From Candidatus Heimdallarchaeota archaeon (GTDB lineage Archaea; Asgardarchaeota; Heimdallarchaeia; Heimdallarchaeales; Kariarchaeaceae): 5,452 nucleotides of DNA. Under the pieces are notes generated by a model that saw only the letters and a list, made by a program, of their open reading frames with translations, had not been told where the DNA came from and ran no database searches. Below are positions 1-5,452 of this stretch, piece after piece. The position numbers and the translations under genes are program-made. Each line of letters starts with the position of its first letter. Position 1 is the stretch's first letter. The stretch spans positions 1-5,452 of the forward strand of contig WAMJ01000043.1 of NCBI GenBank assembly GCA_015522385.1. The letters are read 5' to 3'.

Positions 1-1382
1 CCTTTGCCCTTGTCGCAGGTGGGCACACATTCGGGAAAGGACACGGGAACGGTCCCCCAGAAGCAGTTGGACCAGAACCAGAGGCTGCACCCTTGGAGAA
101 TCAAGGATTCGGTTGGATAAGCAGTCACAAGTCTGGGAAAGGAGTGGACACAATCACGAGTGGTCTTGAGGGCCCATGGACAACAAACCCCATTAAGTGG
201 GACATGAGCTACCTCCACCTGCTCTTCGAGAACGAGTGGGAGGTGACCAAGAGCCCAGCCGGGGCCTACATTTGGCAACCAGTAGATCTCGATGAGAAGT
301 ACATGGCACCCGAGGTCGATGGTAGTGGAAAAAAGGTTAAGCTGATGATGACTACTGGAGACATGGCCCTGAAGGTTGATCCCATCTACAGAAAGATTGG
401 TGAGAAATTCATGAAGGATCCCGAGGCATTTGCAGAGGCATTTGCAAGTGCTTGGTTCAAACTTCTGCACCGTGATATGGGGCCCAAATCAAACTATGCA
501 GCAGGGGACTTTGTTGACAAGGACTTCATCTGGCAGGATCCTGTCCCTGCAGGTAAGAAGTTGAGTAACGACGAGGTAGCTAAGATTAAGAAGGCAATTT
601 CTAGTTCAGGTCTTACACCCCAGGAGATGATCGAGACAGCATGGAAGAGCGCTGTGACCTTTAGAGGATCTGACAAAAGAGGTGGAGCGAACGGTGCAAG
701 GATAAGGCTGTCTCCACAGAAGGATTGGCCAGTGAATGATCCAGAGAACCTCTCCAAGGTGCTGGACATCTACACCAAGATTGCCAGCGACAACGGAGCA
801 AGCATCGCAGATGTGATTGTCATAGGTGGTGCAGCAGGTATCGAGGCGTTGAGCAATACCAGTGTCGAAGTGACAACTGGAAGAGGAGATGCGACTCAGG
901 AACAGACAGATGTCGATTCATTCGCCTTCCTTGAGCTTAAGGCTGATGGGTTCCGCAACTACTGTGAGAAGGAATTTGCCGTAACACCGGAAGAGATCAT
1001 GCTTGATAAGGCCCAATTGCTCGGACTTACACCCCCTGAGATGACTGTTCTTGTTGGAGGTATGAGAGCAATGCACATCTCAGCCACAGGTGAGGGCATC
1101 TGGAGTGACAAGCCCTCTCTGGACAACAGCTGGTTCAAGACCCTTCTCGACATGAATGTTGAGTGGAAGAAGACAGGGTACAACAGCTACGAGGCACACG
1201 ACCGCAAGACCGGTGAAGTGGTCAGGAAGGGAACACGTATTGACCTCGTATTCGGATCCAACTCGGAGCTTCGGGCACTCGCGGAATTCTACGCTCAAGA
1301 GGACAACAATGAGAGATTCGTCTCAGACTTTGTCGCTGCGTGGAACAAGGTGATGAACGCAGATCGTTTCGATTTGCAATAA
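1..1382 (+). CDS. katG: Catalase-peroxidase KatG, C-terminal part (5' end outside window)
   Basis: Bifunctional haem enzyme that disproportionates hydrogen peroxide and also oxidises electron donors; cytoplasmic in most prokaryotes. The frame is open from base 3, giving 459 residues to the TAA at 1380-1382; KatG is usually about 720-740 residues, so some 270 are missing on the left. The TTG at 93 is an internal leucine, not the start. Seen: GGHTFGK with the proximal haem-ligand His (bases 24-26); ITSGLE with the serine equivalent to Ser315 of M. tuberculosis KatG (159-161); the proximal Trp in IKWD (198-200); the Asp of the His-Trp-Asp triad in GDMAL (360-362); HRDMGP; and [12 protein letters not shown], which probably carries the mobile arginine. 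The haem-free C-terminal duplicate domain is complete, ending in [11 protein letters not shown] like other KatG proteins. The distal Arg/Trp/His and the Met-Tyr-Trp adduct residues lie upstream and cannot be checked. Nothing in the visible part looks broken. Family assignment is near certain; catalytic completeness is unknown. Confidence 0.97.
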   Translation, partial: FALVAGGHTFGKGHGNGPPEAVGPEPEAAPLENQGFGWISSHKSGKGVDTITSGLEGPWTTNPIKWDMSYLHLLFENEWEVTKSPAGAYIWQPVDLDEKYMAPEVDGSGKKVKLMMTTGDMALKVDPIYRKIGEKFMKDPEAFAEAFASAWFKLLHRDMGPKSNYAAGDFVDKDFIWQDPVPAGKKLSNDEVAKIKKAISSSGLTPQEMIETAWKSAVTFRGSDKRGGANGARIRLSPQKDWPVNDPENLSKVLDIYTKIASDNGASIADVIVIGGAAGIEALSNTSVEVTTGRGDATQEQTDVDSFAFLELKADGFRNYCEKEFAVTPEEIMLDKAQLLGLTPPEMTVLVGGMRAMHISATGEGIWSDKPSLDNSWFKTLLDMNVEWKKTGYNSYEAHDRKTGEVVRKGTRIDLVFGSNSELRALAEFYAQEDNNERFVSDFVAAWNKVMNADRFDLQ

Positions 1383-1396
1383 ACATACAATTAGCA

Positions 1397-1441
1397 ATAA
1401 TCTAGCAAAGTTGAAGTTTGATTTATCTCATAATAGATTAT
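1397..1441. repeat. Short inverted repeats downstream of katG
   Basis: ATAATCTA at 1397-1404 is the exact reverse complement of TAGATTAT at 1434-1441, with 29 bases between. The right arm also lies inside a compact dyad, ATAAT-AG-ATTAT, at 1430-1441. Either could be an operator or a weak stem at the 3' end of the katG transcript. The region is very A/T-rich, so such matches arise readily by chance, and no function can be assigned from one copy. Confidence 0.3.
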
Positions 1442-1518
1442 AGACATAATGATCCTAACATACGTTTCTTGAGTTCATAAAACATATCTCAAAATTTCGT
1501 TATCGCCACCAATTAGTA

Positions 1519-1525
1519 TTTATAA
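1519..1525 (+). promoter_or_regulatory. Candidate archaeal TATA box before the M13 peptidase gene
   Basis: TTTATAA lies in an A/T-rich context, centred 24 bases before the ATG. Archaeal TATA boxes usually sit about 26 bases before the transcription start, which would place the start at or next to the ATG and give a leaderless transcript. That conflicts with the good Shine-Dalgarno at 1533-1537, which would then not be transcribed. Other TATA-like runs exist upstream, for example ATTATAGA at 1437-1444, so the assignment is tentative. Confidence 0.35.
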
Positions 1526-1532
1526 CCACAGC

Positions 1533-1537
1533 AGGAG
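1533..1537 (+). promoter_or_regulatory. Shine-Dalgarno of the M13 peptidase gene
   Basis: AGGAG lies eight bases before the ATG at 1546, an ideal distance. It supports this ATG over the in-frame ATGs at 1570 and 1576 and over any earlier start. Confidence 0.75.
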
Positions 1538-1545
1538 TTCCTCTC

Positions 1546-3483
1546 ATGGTAGAAAAATTCGAGGAGACGATGGATATGTCCGTCAGACCTCAGGATGACT
1601 TTTTTAGGTACGCCAATGGCAAATGGTTGAAGGAGACTGAGATCCCCGCGGATAAAACCAGTTGGGGCTCATTTGTTATTCTCAGGGATAAGTCTCTTGC
1701 CGACGTGAAATCACTTATGGACAAAGAATACACAGGTGAGTATAGGCACATCAATACATTTTACAATTCTGGGATGGACGTAGAGAGACGAAACAGAGAG
1801 GATTTTCAGCCGATTAAACCTCTATTGGACAAGATTGATGCAATCACGGATAGGGAGCAGTTGATGACCGTGATTCTTGAACTTGAGGATCGGAACCTCT
1901 TGGGACTTGTCGGATTCGCCTCCAATATGGACAGGAAGAACACCGAAATTGAGATACCCCATTTCAGTTCAGGAGGTCTCAGCCTACCAGGTACAAGGTT
2001 TGGCAACAGGGACTATTACCTTAACGATGACAAAGAATCTATCAGGAAGGAGTACGTGAAGTACCTTGCTAAGTTATTTGGGTTTATCGGAGCGGAGAAT
2101 CCCGAGGACAGAGCACAATCAGTCCTTGACTTCGAGATCCTACTCGCAGAGAAACACTACACACAGGTTGAAAAGAGAGATCCCGAGTTGTCGTACAACA
2201 AGATGGACTTTGCTACCCTAAAGGAGAACTACCCGAATTACAACTGGCAGGGATTAGTTTCCAACTTCACGACCGTGGAAATCACCGACCTTGTGGTTGA
2301 CAATCCCGCCTTCTTCGAGCTTGTGGACAAGCAAGTTGCAGAAGGAGATCTGGAAAGGTGGAAGAATTACCTCACTGCAAAACTGCTCAACGGTGCATCT
2401 TCCGTCCTGAGCGATCGTTTCGAAGAGGCTAATTTTGAGTTCTATGGTAAGACGATTAGAGGACAGAAGGAGATGGAAGATCGGTGGAAGAGGATATTGG
2501 GATATCTCAATAACAGATTCGTCATTGGCGAACTTGTTGGGAAACTCTACGTGGAGAAGTTCTTCCCTCCTACTTCCAAGGAGAAGATGATGGATCTGGT
2601 CGCAAATCTCATAGAAGCTCTGGAAGAGAGAATAAAGAATCTTGACTGGATGGGGGAGGAAACCAAGAAGAAAGCTCTGACCAAACTCGCTGCCTTTAAT
2701 GTCAAGATAGGGTACCCCGACAAGTGGGAGGACTACACCGATTTAGAGATTAATCCAGATATGTCCTTCATTGACATACTGGGAAAAACCGTGAGGTTCG
2801 TCCGGAACAAGACCTTTGAGAGACTCTACAAAGCACCAGACAAGGATAAATGGTTCATGAGTCCCCAGACGGTCAATGCCTACTATTCACCGCTTCACAA
2901 TGAGATCGTCTTTCCTGCTGCAATTCTCCAGTTCCCCTTCTTCGATCCAGAGATGAGTGATGCTGAGAACTATGGGGCAATCGGAGCAGTCATCGGGCAT
3001 GAGATCACCCACGGATATGACGACAGGGGATCCATGTTTGATGCAGATGGAAATATGAACAACTGGTGGACAGAGGAGGATCGCAAGAACTTCATGGAGC
3101 GAGCAGAATATTTTGTTGAGGAGTACGAGAGGTTCAAGGTTAATGGAAAACCACTGGTTGGTAAGTTGACCTTGGGAGAGAATATCGCGGATCTCGGTGG
3201 AATAAGAATAGCCTTTCATGCGATGAAAAATCACTTCAAGAAGGTAGGAGAGCCTGAATCAGACCAATTTTCGAATGAGGAGAAATTCTTCCTCTCATAC
3301 GCACGTGTCTGGCGGGGATTGAGGAGACCCGAGGTGGAGGAGATGCTTAGGCTCTCAGATCCACACTCTCCCCCAGAGGCAAGGGTAAATGTTGCTCTCG
3401 CCAATGTACCTGAATTCCATGAGGTCTACAAGACCAAACAGGGAGATGGGATGTACAGAGAGAAGCTTGTCATGCTCTGGTAA
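1546..3483 (+). CDS. M13-family zinc metallopeptidase (PepO / neprilysin type)
   Basis: Zinc endopeptidase of the neprilysin/endothelin-converting-enzyme family, expected to cleave short peptides rather than folded proteins. The 645 residues match the length of prokaryotic PepO-like enzymes. The N-terminal domain starts with the typical DDFFRYANGKWL segment. The catalytic domain has NAYY (444-447, substrate backbone binding), zinc motif HEITH (His485, Glu486, His489), ENIAD (third zinc ligand Glu545, Asp549), and PHSPPEARVN, in which His607 and Arg613 keep the spacing of neprilysin His711 and Arg717. It ends in Trp, as the family typically does. All catalytic residues are present, so it should be active. 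The first 25 residues are charged, with no signal peptide or membrane anchor, and the protein has no cysteine, in contrast to the disulfide-rich animal ectoenzymes; a cytoplasmic role in peptide turnover is inferred. The start is fixed by AGGAG eight bases upstream. It lies 163 bases after katG and converges on the ClC gene. The symbol pepO would fit, but orthology is not shown. The physiological substrate is unknown. Confidence 0.96.
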   Translation: MVEKFEETMDMSVRPQDDFFRYANGKWLKETEIPADKTSWGSFVILRDKSLADVKSLMDKEYTGEYRHINTFYNSGMDVERRNREDFQPIKPLLDKIDAITDREQLMTVILELEDRNLLGLVGFASNMDRKNTEIEIPHFSSGGLSLPGTRFGNRDYYLNDDKESIRKEYVKYLAKLFGFIGAENPEDRAQSVLDFEILLAEKHYTQVEKRDPELSYNKMDFATLKENYPNYNWQGLVSNFTTVEITDLVVDNPAFFELVDKQVAEGDLERWKNYLTAKLLNGASSVLSDRFEEANFEFYGKTIRGQKEMEDRWKRILGYLNNRFVIGELVGKLYVEKFFPPTSKEKMMDLVANLIEALEERIKNLDWMGEETKKKALTKLAAFNVKIGYPDKWEDYTDLEINPDMSFIDILGKTVRFVRNKTFERLYKAPDKDKWFMSPQTVNAYYSPLHNEIVFPAAILQFPFFDPEMSDAENYGAIGAVIGHEITHGYDDRGSMFDADGNMNNWWTEEDRKNFMERAEYFVEEYERFKVNGKPLVGKLTLGENIADLGGIRIAFHAMKNHFKKVGEPESDQFSNEEKFFLSYARVWRGLRRPEVEEMLRLSDPHSPPEARVNVALANVPEFHEVYKTKQGDGMYREKLVMLW

Positions 3484-3523
3484 GAACCACTACTTACTCA
3501 CGGTAATCATCGTCACCATACCT
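3484..3523. other. Convergent intergenic gap
   Basis: Forty bases separate the stop codons of the M13 peptidase gene and the ClC gene, which converge here. No strong hairpin or T-run is visible on either strand; only weak GGTA/TACC pairing (3502-3505 with 3519-3522) is present. Any terminators must be weak or lie inside the opposing gene, so the two transcripts may overlap at their 3' ends. Confidence 0.6.
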
Positions 3524-5320
3524 TTAGAACTCGAAATATTTTGGATCCCATGAATCTGGATCTTGAAGTCCGTATTCTTCATTGGTCGAAATATATTTAG
3601 AAATCCAGTATGCCCTCATAATGTCACTCCTAGTGATCCAACCTACCATCTTGGTCGAGTCACTGCTGTGAACTACAGGAAGCCGGTTCACTCTCTTTTC
3701 CAGCATTTTGATGAAAGCTTCAGATACCGAGCTATCCACCGATATTGACATTACCTGCTTACAGCAAATATCCTTTATCTCAATAGTCTCGTAGTCTATC
3801 CCTGGTCTATTGATGTCGTGCTCGGTAACAATTCCGAACAGTTTTTCTCCGTCAAGGACCGGATAACCTGTATGTCCACTCTCCCGGATTAACGACAGCA
3901 CTGAGTTCACATTGTCCTTAGCTTGCACGGTTAGTGGGTTCCTAATCATGATATCTCTAACTAAGATATCTTCCAGCGTGTCAATTGAGGGTGTGAACTT
4001 CACTCCCCTCTTCCTGAGTTTGAGCGTGTAAATATCCTCTCTCTTAAGCAGCAGGCTACTGACGACCCATGAAGTCACCACTGTGAACATGAGAGGAAGG
4101 ATCAGCTGGAAATCATTTGTCATCTCACTGGTCATGATTATTGCAGTAAGAGGTGCCTTCGCAGCACCTGAGAAGAGAGCAGCCATTCCGAGCAACGCCA
4201 TGACCGGAACTGGTACCAAGTAAATCCCCATTGCTTCTAGGATCAGACCAGCAGCAGTTCCAATCATCACTCCGATGAAAAGAGTAGGAGCAAAGACACC
4301 ACCAGAACCACCACTACCTATGGAAGCGGAAGTTGCAAGGAATTTAGCAACTGCCAAGATTAGGAGTACATTTATAGGAATTGCCAGATCAAATGCAGCG
4401 TCGATGGGTGCATATGATATTCCATTGACCTCGGGATATGAGAGTTCCAAGAGCCCAACTATTAGACCCCCCAGACCAGCGACTAGGATGGGGGAAGATG
4501 GAATCCGCTCGAAGAGATCCTCAATCTTGTAGAATCCCCTAACCCAGAGGAAAGAGAGCACTGCCATTATTATCCCGAAGATTATAAGAATCGGAATGTA
4601 GACAGGGGTGAACTTCAGGTCATACAGAGGGAAAATAAAAGCAGGTTGCTGTCCGAGGATCGAGTCACCGATCGCCGTCCCGATGACCGAGGCAGTCACC
4701 AAGGGAAGGATGGAGAAAGACCGAAGGTCCCTACGAATAACCTCGATACCGAAGAGAACACCACCTAATGGTGCATTGAATGTTGCAGCAATGCCAGCGG
4801 AAACACCAGCCACAACCATCGTCTTGCTTTCTTCAGCAGAGAGTTTCATCTTCTGCGCAAGTACGCTAGCGAATCCTCCTCCTATTTGAGCAATTGGACC
4901 CTCTCGCCCAGCTGAACCACCTGACCCAATGGTTATTGCCGAGGCTATGATCTTGACGAATGGCACTCTAATCCTCATTCTCCCATTCTTGAGGTTCACT
5001 GCTTCAATAATCTCAGGGACACCATGTCCTTTCGCCTCAGATGCCAGATAGTATACCAAAGCGCCTACAATTAATCCTCCAATCGTGGGTGAGAGAACTG
5101 TTACAACTTGTTGCATGGTATGGTTTCCATTGATGACAACCCTCGGGAATGCGACGAGGATAAAGAAGAAGAAGTTAATCAACAGACGGAAGGCGACTGC
5201 GCCCAGCCCACCAATGATCCCAACAAGAGTTGCTAGGAGCAGGGTTCGTACTTCATACTGCAGGGAGTGGAATTTGAACTGAACAAAAGAAGCAAATTTA
5301 TCGTCTACCTTCTTCTCCAT
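3524..5320 (-). CDS. ClC-family chloride channel/transporter with tandem CBS domains
   Basis: Integral membrane protein moving chloride or related anions, working as a homodimer in this family. It has 598 residues: a polar N-terminus (1-24), a ClC membrane core of many hydrophobic helices (about 25-425), then two CBS domains (about 450-505 and 515-572) that in this family can bind adenine nucleotides and gate transport, and an acidic, aromatic tail. Ion-path motifs are visible: GHGVP (98-102) at the GSGIP position, GREGP (138-142) with the gating glutamate Glu140, GVFAP (341-345), and Tyr431, probably the central-pore tyrosine. Compared with E. coli ClC, the motif serine is His99 and the intracellular proton glutamate Glu203 is Val194 (in FGIEVIRRD). 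It may therefore be a channel or use a different proton route; GHGVP-type prokaryotic ClC-CBS proteins commonly share these changes. The only cysteines are the adjacent pair 519-520 in the CBS region. The ATG start is preceded by GTGAT. The gene is monocistronic as far as the window shows. The ion selectivity is not predictable. Confidence 0.96.
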   Translation of the reverse strand: MEKKVDDKFASFVQFKFHSLQYEVRTLLLATLVGIIGGLGAVAFRLLINFFFFILVAFPRVVINGNHTMQQVVTVLSPTIGGLIVGALVYYLASEAKGHGVPEIIEAVNLKNGRMRIRVPFVKIIASAITIGSGGSAGREGPIAQIGGGFASVLAQKMKLSAEESKTMVVAGVSAGIAATFNAPLGGVLFGIEVIRRDLRSFSILPLVTASVIGTAIGDSILGQQPAFIFPLYDLKFTPVYIPILIIFGIIMAVLSFLWVRGFYKIEDLFERIPSSPILVAGLGGLIVGLLELSYPEVNGISYAPIDAAFDLAIPINVLLILAVAKFLATSASIGSGGSGGVFAPTLFIGVMIGTAAGLILEAMGIYLVPVPVMALLGMAALFSGAAKAPLTAIIMTSEMTNDFQLILPLMFTVVTSWVVSSLLLKREDIYTLKLRKRGVKFTPSIDTLEDILVRDIMIRNPLTVQAKDNVNSVLSLIRESGHTGYPVLDGEKLFGIVTEHDINRPGIDYETIEIKDICCKQVMSISVDSSVSEAFIKMLEKRVNRLPVVHSSDSTKMVGWITRSDIMRAYWISKYISTNEEYGLQDPDSWDPKYFEF

Positions 5321-5323
5321 TTA

Positions 5324-5328
5324 ATCAC
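5324..5328 (-). promoter_or_regulatory. Possible partial Shine-Dalgarno of the ClC gene (GTGAT)
   Basis: Read on the minus strand, GTGAT lies three bases before the ATG. It matches the downstream half of the full AGGAGGTGAT complement to the 16S rRNA 3' end. In that register the usual AGGAGG core would end seven bases before the ATG, so the close spacing is consistent, but five matching bases are modest evidence. If the upstream TATA-like box is used, the transcript would start here and this match would be irrelevant. Confidence 0.35.
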
Positions 5329-5344
5329 TGACAATCCGAAGGAG

Positions 5345-5357
5345 ATTATTTTCTTTC
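5345..5357 (-). promoter_or_regulatory. Candidate archaeal BRE/TATA promoter of the ClC gene
   Basis: On the minus strand the sequence reads GAAAGAAAATAAT: a purine-rich element resembling a TFB recognition element next to an A/T box centred about 28 bases before the ATG. With normal archaeal spacing, transcription would start within a few bases of the start codon, giving a leaderless or very short-leader mRNA. No bacterial -35/-10 pair stands out. This is inferred from composition and spacing only. Confidence 0.4.
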
Positions 5358-5452
5358 AAAAGGGTTTTCCGAGCCTAGGGGCTATTTGCACTTCGGTATC
5401 TTTTTTCCACGATCGATCGATGTACATGAGTGGGGTCTGGCACCGAGATCAG

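Larger units (their letters stand above)
1383..1545. other. A/T-rich intergenic region between katG and the M13 peptidase gene
   Basis: This 163-base stretch is clearly richer in A/T than the flanking genes and has no credible ORF. It probably holds the 3' end of the katG transcript and the promoter of the peptidase gene. No GC-rich hairpin followed by a T-run is visible, so the katG terminator is not identified. The stretch contains a dyad at 1430-1441, a longer-spaced 8-base inverted repeat (1397-1404 with 1434-1441), a TATA-like box at 1519-1525 and a ribosome binding site at 1533-1537. The length and separate signals argue against tight co-transcription with katG. Confidence 0.7.
5321..5452. 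other. Upstream region of the ClC gene, right edge; no assignable gene
   Basis: These 132 bases contain the putative ClC promoter (5345-5357), a small AAAAGGGTTTT dyad at 5358-5368, a T6 run at 5401-5406 and two abutting palindromes at 5412-5427. Short frames run off the right edge on both strands, for example one on the minus strand ending with TAG at 5375-5377. Other frames are open over similar lengths and none has a recognisable product or ribosome binding site, so I call no gene here. Confidence 0.5.

Noticed and set aside
93..95. TTG at base 93 as a start codon for the first gene
   Set aside because: The same frame is open to the left edge and encodes the conserved KatG segment GGHTFGK and GPEPEAAP; the TTG is an internal leucine.
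2887..3234. Minus-strand ORF of 115 codons inside the M13 gene
   Set aside because: It lies wholly over the catalytic domain of a strongly conserved gene and has no recognisable motif; it is a shadow frame.
3502..3522. Bidirectional terminator hairpin in the convergent gap
   Set aside because: Only a four-base stem with a 13-base loop and no T-run on either side; too weak to call.
4608..4889. Plus-strand ORF of 93 codons opposite the ClC gene
   Set aside because: It is antisense to the ClC membrane core, and its composition reflects that gene rather than a real protein.
5375..5452. Minus-strand frame open from the right edge to TAG at 5375-5377, as the tail of an upstream gene
   Set aside because: Only about 25 codons are visible, with no recognisable family, and another minus-strand frame is open over a similar length, so this is not distinguishable from chance.
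5420..5452. Plus-strand ATG at 5420 as the start of a divergent gene
   Set aside because: Only 11 codons lie inside the window, there is no Shine-Dalgarno before either ATG (5420 or 5426), and the ATG falls within palindromic sequence.
1..5452. KatG, M13 peptidase and ClC as one new functional system
   Set aside because: The genes are on two strands, widely spaced, each from a common stand-alone family, and share no visible regulatory element; adjacency alone does not support a joint role.

Overview
The window holds three recognisable genes and looks like an ordinary piece of chromosome, probably archaeal. Supporting signs are heavy use of AGA/AGG for arginine (about three quarters of the arginines in the M13 gene), A/T-rich TATA-like boxes 24-28 bases before two start codons, and no bacterial -35/-10 promoters that I can recognise. 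The families also fit: M13 peptidases and ClC-CBS proteins occur in several euryarchaeal groups, and KatG occurs in some archaea. A euryarchaeon (methanogen or Thermoplasmata-like) is a reasonable guess, but no marker gene is present to settle it.

Layout. Bases 1-1382 (+) are the 3' part of a catalase-peroxidase gene (katG). It runs in from the left edge and begins seven codons before the proximal haem-ligand histidine, so about 270 N-terminal residues, including the distal catalytic residues, are missing. Bases 1383-1545 are an A/T-rich intergenic stretch with a short dyad, a TATA-like box and a clear Shine-Dalgarno for the next gene. Bases 1546-3483 (+) encode a complete 645-residue M13-family (PepO/neprilysin-type) zinc metallopeptidase without signal peptide, membrane anchor or cysteine. 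After a 40-base convergent gap, bases 3524-5320 (-) encode a complete 598-residue ClC-family chloride channel/transporter with two C-terminal CBS domains. Bases 5321-5452 hold the putative promoter of the ClC gene and an edge region that cannot be assigned.

How the genes relate. KatG removes hydrogen peroxide, the M13 enzyme probably trims cytoplasmic peptides, and the ClC protein moves chloride or other anions across the membrane. katG and the M13 gene share a strand but are separated by 163 bases with separate initiation signals, so an operon is not evident. The ClC gene is on the opposite strand. I see no evidence that the three form one system, and no CRISPR array, mobile element, tRNA or rRNA.

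The points most worth a second look are in the ClC protein: the internal proton-pathway glutamate of E. coli ClC is replaced by valine, the selectivity-motif serine is replaced by histidine, and its only two cysteines are adjacent in the CBS region. The start-signal conflict before the M13 gene and the short dyad between katG and that gene are weaker leads.
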